Below are positions 1-5,763 of a stretch of 10,155 nucleotides of DNA, piece by piece. The DNA comes from JBEKYH01 sp049511115 (lineage in GTDB: Bacteria; Planctomycetota; Phycisphaerae; Tepidisphaerales; Tepidisphaeraceae): positions 1-10,155 of the forward strand of contig JBEKYH010000146.1 of NCBI GenBank assembly GCA_049511115.1. The letters are read 5' to 3'. The notes below the pieces were generated by a model, which saw only the letters and a program-made list of their open reading frames with translations, was not told where the DNA came from and did no database searches. Every line of letters begins with the position of its first letter. Within the stretch, counting starts at the first letter, position 1. The translations under genes were made by a program, and so were the position numbers.

Positions 1-947
1 ATCCAGTTGTTAATCCCGTCTTTCGATGTCAGATGGTACGCCTTGCGCGTGCTCCACGAATTCACAATCACCTGGTAGTAACCGCCGGCATAGAAGACGC
101 ACGGGTCTTCCATGTTCGGATACTGCTGGCCCGCCGGGAAAATCGAGCCTTTGGTCATGTCCGTGTACGGTCCGAGAATTCCGTCGGCCTTCTTGCTGAT
201 GTAGACGTGCCCGTTCCGCGGCACAATTTCAAAGTCGCCATCCGGTCGAATCATGATGCTGATATTCGAATTCTGCACCCCTTTGATCGTGCCCATGTTC
301 ACCCAGGGTCCGTCCAATGATTTTGATTCGAACACCGCCGGCGTCGGGCGCGTCTCGCTGACCACCACCGCATAGCCTTCATCATCCGGCAACACCAGCG
401 CCGTTACGTTGTGCCCTTTTCCTCCCAGATCGTTCGGCCAGGTCATTCCCTTGTCGATGTAAGGTCCCGAAACTCCCGACTCGCTGACCGAATGCACCGC
501 CACCGACCCGGTCCATCCGCCGTGTCCGTGTGACTGGTCCCAGCGGCTGGAAAACATGTGATACGTGCCGTCCCTGGCCTTAATGATCTGCCCGTCCCAG
601 TAGTACCAGTGCTTCACGGCTGGGTCTTCCAACCCGTTCTTCGGGTCTCTCGCGCCGACTTGCGCCGCGCCCCACACGTCCTTCGATAAGTTATCCGCGG
701 GCATCGGCAGGAAATAATCAATAAACGTGCTGGTCATCGGAACGATCGGCGGTTTGGCCGCGAACGGACTGGGCGGCCCGCCGCGACCGCGTCCCCCGCG
801 GCGACCCGACGGCGCCGTGGCAGGCGTCGGGCGCGTTGACGCTCCCGAGGAAGGAGCCGTCTGTGCAACGGAAACCGCCACACCGGCCATGGCCAAAAGC
901 CACGATACGGCCGCGAATTTTTGACGGTGCGAGTGAATTCCCAGCAT
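1..947 (-). CDS. Secreted GH43-like five-bladed propeller glycoside hydrolase (3' part missing)
   Basis: Frame open from ATG at 947 to the left edge: 315 complete codons, C-terminus not in the window. Residues 10-28 form a hydrophobic signal peptide, probably cleaved near the SVA-Q at 26-29 (no lipobox), followed by a low-complexity Gly/Arg/Pro linker (about 45-66). The body has blade-like motifs typical of the GH43/GH32-type propeller fold: LEDPAVKHWYYWDG (106-119), DGTYHMFSSRW (126-136), GHNVTAL (178-184) and MEDPCVFYAGGYYQVIVNSW (279-298). The Asp in one of the EDP motifs is a candidate catalytic residue; I cannot assign the acid and base firmly. It probably acts outside the cytoplasm on plant- or algal-type polysaccharide side chains; substrate unknown. 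It lies 47 bp downstream of the GH35 gene on the same strand, probably co-transcribed. The start is supported by GAAAGGA 8 nt upstream. Family call fairly sure at fold level, weak for enzyme specificity. Confidence 0.82.
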   Translation of the reverse strand, partial: MLGIHSHRQKFAAVSWLLAMAGVAVSVAQTAPSSGASTRPTPATAPSGRRGGRGRGGPPSPFAAKPPIVPMTSTFIDYFLPMPADNLSKDVWGAAQVGARDPKNGLEDPAVKHWYYWDGQIIKARDGTYHMFSSRWDQSHGHGGWTGSVAVHSVSESGVSGPYIDKGMTWPNDLGGKGHNVTALVLPDDEGYAVVVSETRPTPAVFESKSLDGPWVNMGTIKGVQNSNISIMIRPDGDFEIVPRNGHVYISKKADGILGPYTDMTKGSIFPAGQQYPNMEDPCVFYAGGYYQVIVNSWSTRKAYHLTSKDGINNW

Positions 948-955
948 CGTTATCG

Positions 956-962
956 TCCTTTC
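956..962 (-). promoter_or_regulatory. Ribosome binding site of the GH43-like gene
   Basis: GAAAGGA on the minus strand, 8 nt before the ATG at 947. It fixes the start of the partial GH43-like gene just upstream of its signal peptide. Confidence 0.6.
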
Positions 963-994
963 ACGAGGGTTTCATTCGATGACTTCAAGCTCAG

Positions 995-3517
995 CTAATT
1001 TCCTGATTCCAGCCGCGCTTCATGTGTCTCGACCACGTCCACCCCATCAACGCTAAGTGCCGTATGGGCGCTGTCGAACTTGAGCTTGGAACGATCGGTG
1101 ATGTAAACAGGCGCATCCTCTCGCAAGGGCAGAATCTTCAGTACCAGGCCATCCTGATAAACGGCTGGACCGTAGCGGCGCAGGCCGATTTCAAACGGCC
1201 TGGCGTTATAGAAATCATCGTCCAGCAACTGATCGTTGTGATACGCGCGAATGACATCGCCCGTATACCGCACGCGCAACCTCAGGTCGCGGCTGGCGTC
1301 AACTCCCGCGGGCAGCTTCACCCGCCAAACCGCCGCTTGCGCGAAATCCGCGTCCTCCGGCTGCATCGCCATGCCCACCCGGCGCGTGGGAACCGACGGG
1401 GCGATCGGAATCGCGCGGGCCGGCCCGGCAGGCTGCACTTGTTCGACGGCCACCTGCAGCGGCGCCTCCGGCGCCATCCGCGGCGAAAACCGGCGAAACA
1501 CGCCGTCCTCCGTTGCCGGCAGATTGCCCTTGCCATCCGTCAGACTTGCCGGCGCGGGTAATATGGCGACGGAAAAATCCGCCGGACTGTCACTGCGCAG
1601 GCGCAATGTCGAGCCATCAATCAATAAACTCGCATGGGTCAGGAAAAGACGTTCCTCTCCTTGCCATTGGCCTTTCCACAGGTCCAGCGCGGTCGTCTCG
1701 TCCAGCAGGATGATGACGTGGTTTGTGCCGTCTTTTCCGTGCAGCCGAATCGCCGCGCCAAGACCCGTCGGCACGTTGCGCACCTGAATCTGTGGCTGCC
1801 CGTTCGTGGCATTTCTCGCGGGAAAATCCACGGTGGCGGTCGTTCCATCGAACACAAATTCCGCCGGTATCCCGCCCGTCTGTTTGAATACGGTGTAACG
1901 CGTATTCCCATCATTGACCTGACAAATCGGCTGGGCTGAGGCGACAATGACCTTTACCCCGCCCAGGTCCAGGTTGAGGGGCCAAAAGAAACGGCTGTTG
2001 TATGGAATAGTGACCGGCGCCGACGGCGCCGTGATTTCGCCGCCGGCGAGTTTGACGCAGAACTGGACATTGTCCCGATTCGGTTGCGGCGATAAATGCT
2101 GATAATGGCTCACGAACAGGTAGCCGCTTTCACCGTCAGAACGAACGGCCCAGTTGAGCGATCCCCGCGCGGCAGGAATTCGCGATGTCATTCCGGCCAC
2201 CGCGGAACCGAAGTCCCGCAGAAACAGCCCCAGCAGGCGCAGCCAATGGTAATGCTCGCGCTCCTGGCCGTATTCGCCGATGGGCGCCTGGAAGTCATAA
2301 TTTTTCACCGGCAGATCGTTCCAGTATCCGCTGGCCTGTGTTTCATTGAGATTGCTCAATTTGCCGTCGGGATTCTGACCCCCGTGATACATGTAAAAGC
2401 CCAGAAGATTGACGCCCGAGCCGAGTCTGACCAGAGCCAGCGATTCGGCATCTTCCGGCCACAGATAAACGCGCCGGTGATAACTCGGCATCATGCCGCC
2501 CCCGAGTTCGCAGGTGCAGGAGGGATAGACGCCGCTGACAACCGTGCTTGCCGGCGTGGGATTGGTCGCGGCCGCTTCGGTGCCGACCATGCCCATGGCC
2601 GCGGCATTCCCGCGCCCCCGAGGGCCGGAAAACCGAAGAACGCCCCCATATCCGCCTCCGGCCAGCGAGCGGTCCCAGAAGCCATCCACGTAGGAACCCG
2701 AAAACGGCACCAATTCGCCAAAAGGCGCCGCTCCGCCGGCGCCCCAGCCCGTGCAGGTATACAGCGGCACGTCGATCCCGGCCTCGCGGGCGATCCGCTT
2801 AAGCGTCATTAAATGTTCGGTCGGCCCGCTGTATTCATTTTCCACCTGGATGGCGATGAGCGGGCCGCCATCTTTCCACAGAAGTCCCCGCGTCTCCTGG
2901 GCAATTTGTGCGTAAAGCCTGGTCACATAGGCGAGATAGCCCGGATTGTCGCGGCGCAATTCAATCGCCTTGCTGTCGCCCATTTTTTGCAGCCAGTCGG
3001 GGAAGCCGCCGTTGCGCACCTCGCCATGACACCACGGCCCGATGCGCAGCAACACGTGCAGGCCGACCTCCTGGCAGGTTTGGAGGAATTTGTGCAGGTC
3101 GCGCCGGCCGGTCCAATCCCAAACGCCCTCGCTTTCCTCGTGGTGAATCCAAAAAATGTAAGACGCCACGACGCTGACTCCGCCGGCCTTGATCTTGAGC
3201 AGTTCATCGCGCCATTCCGTCTCCGGACAGCGCGCATAATGAAATTCGCCGGAAATGAATACCCAGGGCCGGCCGTCGAGAAGCAAACTGCGGCTGTCCA
3301 ACGTAAGCGTGCGACCGCCGGGCGCGGTGGCCGTCCCCATGTGAAAGCCTGCCGTACCAGCGGGCGCGGGGGGAGTCGATGCGTCCAGCGTGAGCGGATT
3401 CACCGCCGGCGCCGCAGCCTCGGCGGCAAGCGACGGCAGGATTGGCAGGCTTATGGCGGCTCCCGCGACCAGCGCGGATTGTTTGATGAACTGCCGGCGC
3501 GAAATGTGATGTTCCAT
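995..3517 (-). CDS. Tat-exported GH35-family beta-galactosidase-like glycoside hydrolase
   Basis: An 840-residue protein. I start it at ATG 3517 rather than the in-frame ATG at 3562, because 3517 has AGGAGGA 9 nt upstream and begins directly with a twin-arginine signal (SRRQFIK at 6-12, then hydrophobic to about residue 33). The (beta/alpha)8 domain follows: LLLDGRPWVFISGEFHYAR (78-96), RIGPWCHGEVRNGGFPDW (158-175) and IAIQVENEYSG (221-231), whose Glu228 is the predicted acid/base. Glu337 in CELGGGMMPSYHRR (336-349) is the predicted nucleophile. The region YHGGQNPDGK to FQAPIGEYGQ belongs to the same subgroup. The C-terminal ~400 residues look like beta-sandwich domains. GH35 enzymes hydrolyse terminal beta-galactosides; the exact substrate cannot be read here. 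The GH43-like gene follows after 47 bp, suggesting joint degradation of a galactose-containing polysaccharide. Both catalytic Glu are present and the frame is intact. Confidence 0.93.
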   Translation of the reverse strand: MEHHISRRQFIKQSALVAGAAISLPILPSLAAEAAAPAVNPLTLDASTPPAPAGTAGFHMGTATAPGGRTLTLDSRSLLLDGRPWVFISGEFHYARCPETEWRDELLKIKAGGVSVVASYIFWIHHEESEGVWDWTGRRDLHKFLQTCQEVGLHVLLRIGPWCHGEVRNGGFPDWLQKMGDSKAIELRRDNPGYLAYVTRLYAQIAQETRGLLWKDGGPLIAIQVENEYSGPTEHLMTLKRIAREAGIDVPLYTCTGWGAGGAAPFGELVPFSGSYVDGFWDRSLAGGGYGGVLRFSGPRGRGNAAAMGMVGTEAAATNPTPASTVVSGVYPSCTCELGGGMMPSYHRRVYLWPEDAESLALVRLGSGVNLLGFYMYHGGQNPDGKLSNLNETQASGYWNDLPVKNYDFQAPIGEYGQEREHYHWLRLLGLFLRDFGSAVAGMTSRIPAARGSLNWAVRSDGESGYLFVSHYQHLSPQPNRDNVQFCVKLAGGEITAPSAPVTIPYNSRFFWPLNLDLGGVKVIVASAQPICQVNDGNTRYTVFKQTGGIPAEFVFDGTTATVDFPARNATNGQPQIQVRNVPTGLGAAIRLHGKDGTNHVIILLDETTALDLWKGQWQGEERLFLTHASLLIDGSTLRLRSDSPADFSVAILPAPASLTDGKGNLPATEDGVFRRFSPRMAPEAPLQVAVEQVQPAGPARAIPIAPSVPTRRVGMAMQPEDADFAQAAVWRVKLPAGVDASRDLRLRVRYTGDVIRAYHNDQLLDDDFYNARPFEIGLRRYGPAVYQDGLVLKILPLREDAPVYITDRSKLKFDSAHTALSVDGVDVVETHEARLESGN

Positions 3518-3526
3518 GGGCCGCGT

Positions 3527-3533
3527 TCCTCCT
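3527..3533 (-). promoter_or_regulatory. Ribosome binding site deciding the GH35 start
   Basis: AGGAGGA on the minus strand, 9 nt before ATG 3517. It selects this start over the in-frame ATG at 3562, which would add 15 residues ahead of the Tat motif. The remaining leader (3534-3773) holds no gene and no promoter I trust. Confidence 0.75.
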
Positions 3534-3773
3534 GCCCAAACGTCAGTGGGCCAATTCGCCATGAACCAAACAGATTCCGCGCCGGCTCATTCCTCTGCGA
3601 CGGGAATCTGGCCGAGCCCTGTTCCCGCAACTTATGTTTTGCGCATGGACGATGAAGAATATCCACAAGTCCGGCGCAGGCGCATGGCGATTCTGTTCGA
3701 TTGCCTATCATTTTTGGAACCGCCGCGGCGCCGCGCCGGAGGTCAGCCGATGTCAATGAGCAGCTTAGGCAAC

Positions 3774-3800
3774 AAAAAAGCCCATCCGGCGTGGATGGGC
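3774..3800 (-). terminator. Rho-independent terminator of the tRNA-Gly locus
   Basis: Minus strand: perfect 8-bp stem GCCCATCC/GGATGGGC (3800-3793 with 3787-3780), 5-nt loop, then six T residues (3779-3774). It begins 6 nt after the tRNA discriminator base, so it is the natural terminator of the tRNA transcript. The plus strand lacks a T tract after the hairpin, so it is directional. It may also shield the GH35 leader from transcription entering from the right. Confidence 0.85.
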
Positions 3801-3806
3801 TACATA

Positions 3807-3848
3807 AGCGGGCGAAGGGGTTCGAACCCTCGACATTCACGTTGGCAA
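3807..3848 (-). tRNA. 3' fragment of tRNA-Gly(GCC), probable integration (att) scar
   Basis: Minus strand, reading 3848 to 3807: anticodon loop TTGCCAA (anticodon GCC, Gly), 3' anticodon strand CGTGA, 5-nt variable loop ATGTC, T arm GAGGG-TTCGAAC-CCCTT, acceptor 3' strand CGCCCGC and discriminator T. No CCA is encoded. All these elements have normal lengths. The 5' half is absent: the sequence upstream (3854-3880) contains neither the GCGGGCG acceptor partner nor a D arm. The residues opposite the anticodon stem (3853-3849, GCATG) pair only partly: one G-U pair and one mismatch. This is therefore not a working tRNA. A tRNA 3' fragment starting at the anticodon loop, with its terminator retained, is the usual product of tyrosine-recombinase integration; the intact tRNA would sit at the far right end of the element. 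Confidence 0.8.
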
Positions 3849-4425
3849 CATGCCGTGGTTGAGCGGCTGGCGCTATCGAAAACGCGGTTTTGCACTACAT
3901 ATTTGGAGCGTACTGCACTACAAAACTCCCATTTCGGCCGCTATAACTCATCCCAACTACTACCACACCACGGTTCATTATGCGTGCCAGTCCGTCGGGG
4001 TCAACCCGCAAAAAGCGCATCGCAAAGCTGGCCTACACCGACCATCGGGGCGTCGGTTGGCATGTGTTGCCTTGGCTTTTTTTCCTGATTTTCGCCGAAC
4101 TGACCCGACACTCTAAAAATTGGTCAACCCCAGACCGAGCGGGCGAGACAAGGTGTTCTTCGTGGTCGACAGTAGTATCACCATGAACACCAAGAGTGTT
4201 GACTATCGTGTCGGCTGGTGGTTGCATCGCGAAACGGCACTGTGGCAAAATGCGGTCGAGCGGGACCAGCCGTCGTTGGGCCACGTCGTTTGCTATGGTC
4301 TTGGGGATGCGTTTTTTTTGAATTTGCATTGGCCGCCCGATGGCCGTCGTGACCAGCGACGTTCACGCGGCTGCGGAGGTCAACGAGATGGTCCCCGTCA
4401 AATGGAAGAATTCACCGACGCGCGA
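3849..4425. other. Gene-poor stretch to the right of the tRNA scar
   Basis: No convincing intact gene in 577 bp. Open frames exist on both strands, but none has a good ribosome binding site, a recognisable domain or a sensible start. A basic peptide beginning at ATG 3980 (MRASPSGSTRKKRIAKLAYT and on to about HRGVGWHV) faintly resembles the extreme N-terminus of some integrases before it degenerates; this is a weak impression only. The section around 3890-3970 is more AT-rich than the glycosidase operon. It fits decayed or recombined DNA at the edge of a mobile element. Confidence 0.45.
3891..3922 (+). repeat. Direct repeat pair TGCACTACA beside the tRNA scar
   Basis: TGCACTACA occurs at 3891-3899 and again at 3914-3922, a spacing of 23 bp (about two helical turns), some 45-75 bp from the truncated tRNA. 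Short, helically phased direct repeats next to an attachment core can be integrase arm-binding sites, but nine bases twice is modest evidence and could be chance. Confidence 0.3.
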
Positions 4426-4620
4426 CTACCGGGCGAAGTAGACTCCAAGAAGCAGGACGGCGACGGTTACGGCCCAGCGAAGAACGCGGCGAGGGCGAAA
4501 CTCATCTCCAATCAGATAGATGGTTTCGGGGAGCCAGGCGAATAAAAGATCAAATAACTCCTTCGCGCCCAGCAGGGCCTGCTGTGCGGAGCGGAGAATC
4601 GAGAAGGTTTTGTTGGGCAT
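4426..4620 (-). CDS. Small single-pass membrane protein, function unknown
   Basis: A 64-residue protein whose ATG (4620) has a strong AAGGAG 7 nt upstream, the main reason to accept it. Residues 5-35 (FSILRSAQQALLGAKELFDL and on) could form an amphipathic helix. A basic stretch FRPRRVLR (41-48) precedes one hydrophobic segment (about 46-62, VTVAVLLLGV) and the protein ends YFAR. By the positive-inside rule the N-terminal part should be cytoplasmic. I recognise no family. It is divergent from the membrane-anchored coiled-coil gene, with 226 bp between the two starts, so the pair may be co-regulated. A longer plus-strand frame (4120-4545) overlaps it, but lacks a ribosome binding site. Confidence 0.62.
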   Translation of the reverse strand: MPNKTFSILRSAQQALLGAKELFDLLFAWLPETIYLIGDEFRPRRVLRWAVTVAVLLLGVYFAR

Positions 4621-4627
4621 GGCAAAA

Positions 4628-4633
4628 CTCCTT
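4628..4633 (-). promoter_or_regulatory. Ribosome binding site of the small membrane protein
   Basis: AAGGAG on the minus strand, 7 nt before ATG 4620. It is the best support that this 64-codon frame is translated. Confidence 0.65.
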
Positions 4634-4669
4634 GAAAGAGGCGGAAGAAAATCCGTTCATCTCTCAATG

Positions 4670-4767
4670 GGTCTTGGGGACCAGTGAAATTTGAAGGATT
4701 TCCGTCGGAGTTTTTTTAGAAGGACGAATTGGAGGAATGTTTTTCAAAACGGGCCTCTCCCAAGACC
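4670..4767. repeat. Inverted repeat in the divergent control region
   Basis: GGTCTTGGG (4670-4678) and its exact reverse complement CCCAAGACC (4759-4767) are 80 bp apart, between the divergent starts at 4620 and 4847. Possible uses are two half-sites for a shared regulator or a long-range leader hairpin. No clear -35/-10 pair was found in this region. Low confidence that it is functional. Confidence 0.3.
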
Positions 4768-4833
4768 GGAAGGGGCGAAGCATCAAGGTGATCGACGGGC
4801 CGCGCGGTCTGGGTCACCAGTCTCCTTTTCAGA

Positions 4834-4840
4834 AAGGTGG
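4834..4840 (+). promoter_or_regulatory. Ribosome binding site deciding the coiled-coil gene start
   Basis: AAGGTGG lies 6 nt before ATG 4847. This ATG opens directly onto a hydrophobic segment. The in-frame ATG at 4691 would add 52 basic, low-quality residues and has no comparable site. Confidence 0.6.
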
Positions 4841-4846
4841 TGCATC

Positions 4847-5641
4847 ATGCTTCGCAAAACCCTGTCGGGGATTGCATTGGGTATTGCCGTCTCGAGCATT
4901 CCAGTGGTCGGAAGCTACTTGGGCGGCTGGGTACGGTATGGTTGGGACTGGGTTGAGTCTTCGACTAGTGTCGAGGTTCAAATCGCGCGGGCTGAAGGTC
5001 TGATTGACGACCTGGCGGCCAAAAAGCCCGATTTCATCTCGGAGGAAAACGAGGTGGAGCGTGGCGCGACGGCGTTAAAAGCCCGGATTGACGATCGCAC
5101 AGCCAAAATGGATGTCCTCAATAAACAGATTCAAGGCGTAGACCGTTTGCTGTCTACTCCTCAGACGGAGTATGTGCTGAAAGACGCAGATTCCGACAAA
5201 ACCGAAGTCCTGACCTTCTCCGACCTGAAGGCGAAGGAGGAGAACTGGCAGTCAGTGTTGGCGGTTTTGACCCGCGCTGAAGATGAAGACCGCCAGCAGT
5301 TCGAAACAGACCGCAAGGAAACTGCGTCGGTTTTGGAAGAGCTCAAGGGATTCGACCAGAAACTGGCCGATGCCCGTCTGGAGTTGAATAGGCTCAAGGA
5401 AAAGGCGATTAATGCGCGGGTCTCCGCAGCTTCCAAGAACCTGCAGGAGGCCGTGAAGGGCGCTACTGGAAGCGGCGCCGAATTGTCGCAAGTTTTTGAG
5501 AGGATTCGTAACGGGATAGACGTCATCAATCCCGTTGACGCCAACATGGGGGGAACCAACACCCATGATGAGCAGTTCGTCTTCGACACGTCGGCGTCCC
5601 AGTCCCCGGTCGGGGGGACGCCCAGCGCGAAGGGTCAGTAA
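4847..5641 (+). CDS. Membrane-anchored coiled-coil protein of planctomycete type
   Basis: A 264-residue protein. Residues 2-4 are basic, about 5-27 form one hydrophobic anchor (SGIALGIAVSSIPVVGSYLG) that could also be an uncleaved signal, and an aromatic stretch WVRYGWDWV (28-36) follows. The rest is highly charged and predicted helical, with coiled-coil stretches at about 42-102 and 127-205, broken by a short loop (105-123). The C-terminal 40 residues are polar and probably disordered. The pattern of an anchor, then an EVQIARAEGLIDDL-like start (43-56), then paired helices recalls an uncharacterised family I know from planctomycete genomes. It is also loosely reminiscent of PspA-like architecture, though I do not claim homology. 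Its function is unknown. The NACHT gene starts 122 bp downstream on the same strand, so joint transcription is possible, but a hairpin lies between them. Confidence 0.8.
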   Translation: MLRKTLSGIALGIAVSSIPVVGSYLGGWVRYGWDWVESSTSVEVQIARAEGLIDDLAAKKPDFISEENEVERGATALKARIDDRTAKMDVLNKQIQGVDRLLSTPQTEYVLKDADSDKTEVLTFSDLKAKEENWQSVLAVLTRAEDEDRQQFETDRKETASVLEELKGFDQKLADARLELNRLKEKAINARVSAASKNLQEAVKGATGSGAELSQVFERIRNGIDVINPVDANMGGTNTHDEQFVFDTSASQSPVGGTPSAKGQ

Positions 5642-5672
5642 GTATAACGCTTAGCCTACGTGATCAGCGCGG

Positions 5673-5702
5673 CACGGCCCGGGCCATTCGGCTCGGGCCG
5701 TG
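5673..5702 (+). terminator. GC-rich hairpin after the coiled-coil gene, possible terminator
   Basis: Perfect 9-bp stem CACGGCCCG/CGGGCCGTG (5673-5681 with 5694-5702), with a 12-nt loop that can add a small inner GCC/GGC stem. It sits 31 nt after the stop codon. No T tract follows, so it is either a weak terminator, an mRNA 3' stabiliser or an attenuator ahead of the NACHT gene. Confidence 0.45.
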
Positions 5703-5735
5703 TGCATTGAAACATTTTCGCCCGCCGGCGATCCA

Positions 5736-5757
5736 TATACAATGCGCTTATTCGAGG
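5736..5757 (+). promoter_or_regulatory. Possible -10 element and ribosome binding site of the NACHT gene
   Basis: TATACAAT at 5736-5743 resembles a -10 box, but no good -35 lies at normal spacing (TTGAAA at 5707-5712 is too far). GAGG (5754-5757) is 6 nt before ATG 5764 and is a reasonable ribosome binding site. An in-frame TGA at 5761-5763 abuts the ATG, so no earlier in-frame start is available nearby. Confidence 0.35.
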
Positions 5758-5763
5758 CGATGA

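Noticed and set aside
2560..2680. Possible frameshift in the GH35 gene at a Gly/Ala-rich stretch
   Set aside because: The frame continues smoothly to the nucleophile motif, and this subgroup commonly has a Gly-rich variable segment here.
1022..3655. Plus-strand frames of 178-280 codons across the glycosidase region
   Set aside because: They lie antisense to a complete GH35 gene with catalytic motifs and have no ribosome binding sites or domains; typical shadows in GC-rich DNA.
3751..3756. TTGACA on the minus strand upstream of the GH35 gene as a -35 box
   Set aside because: No -10-like hexamer at 16-18 bp spacing; the sequence there is GC-rich.
3807..3880. A complete, functional tRNA-Gly
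   Set aside because: No D arm and no GCGGGCG acceptor strand at the required distance; the anticodon stem is imperfect.
4120..4545. 141-codon plus-strand frame between the tRNA scar and the divergent pair
   Set aside because: No ribosome binding site or recognisable domain, and it overlaps the small minus-strand gene that has a strong AAGGAG site.
4691..4846. 52-codon N-terminal extension of the coiled-coil protein
   Set aside because: The added residues are basic and unstructured-looking and would bury the membrane anchor; ATG 4847 has a proper ribosome binding site and opens onto the anchor.
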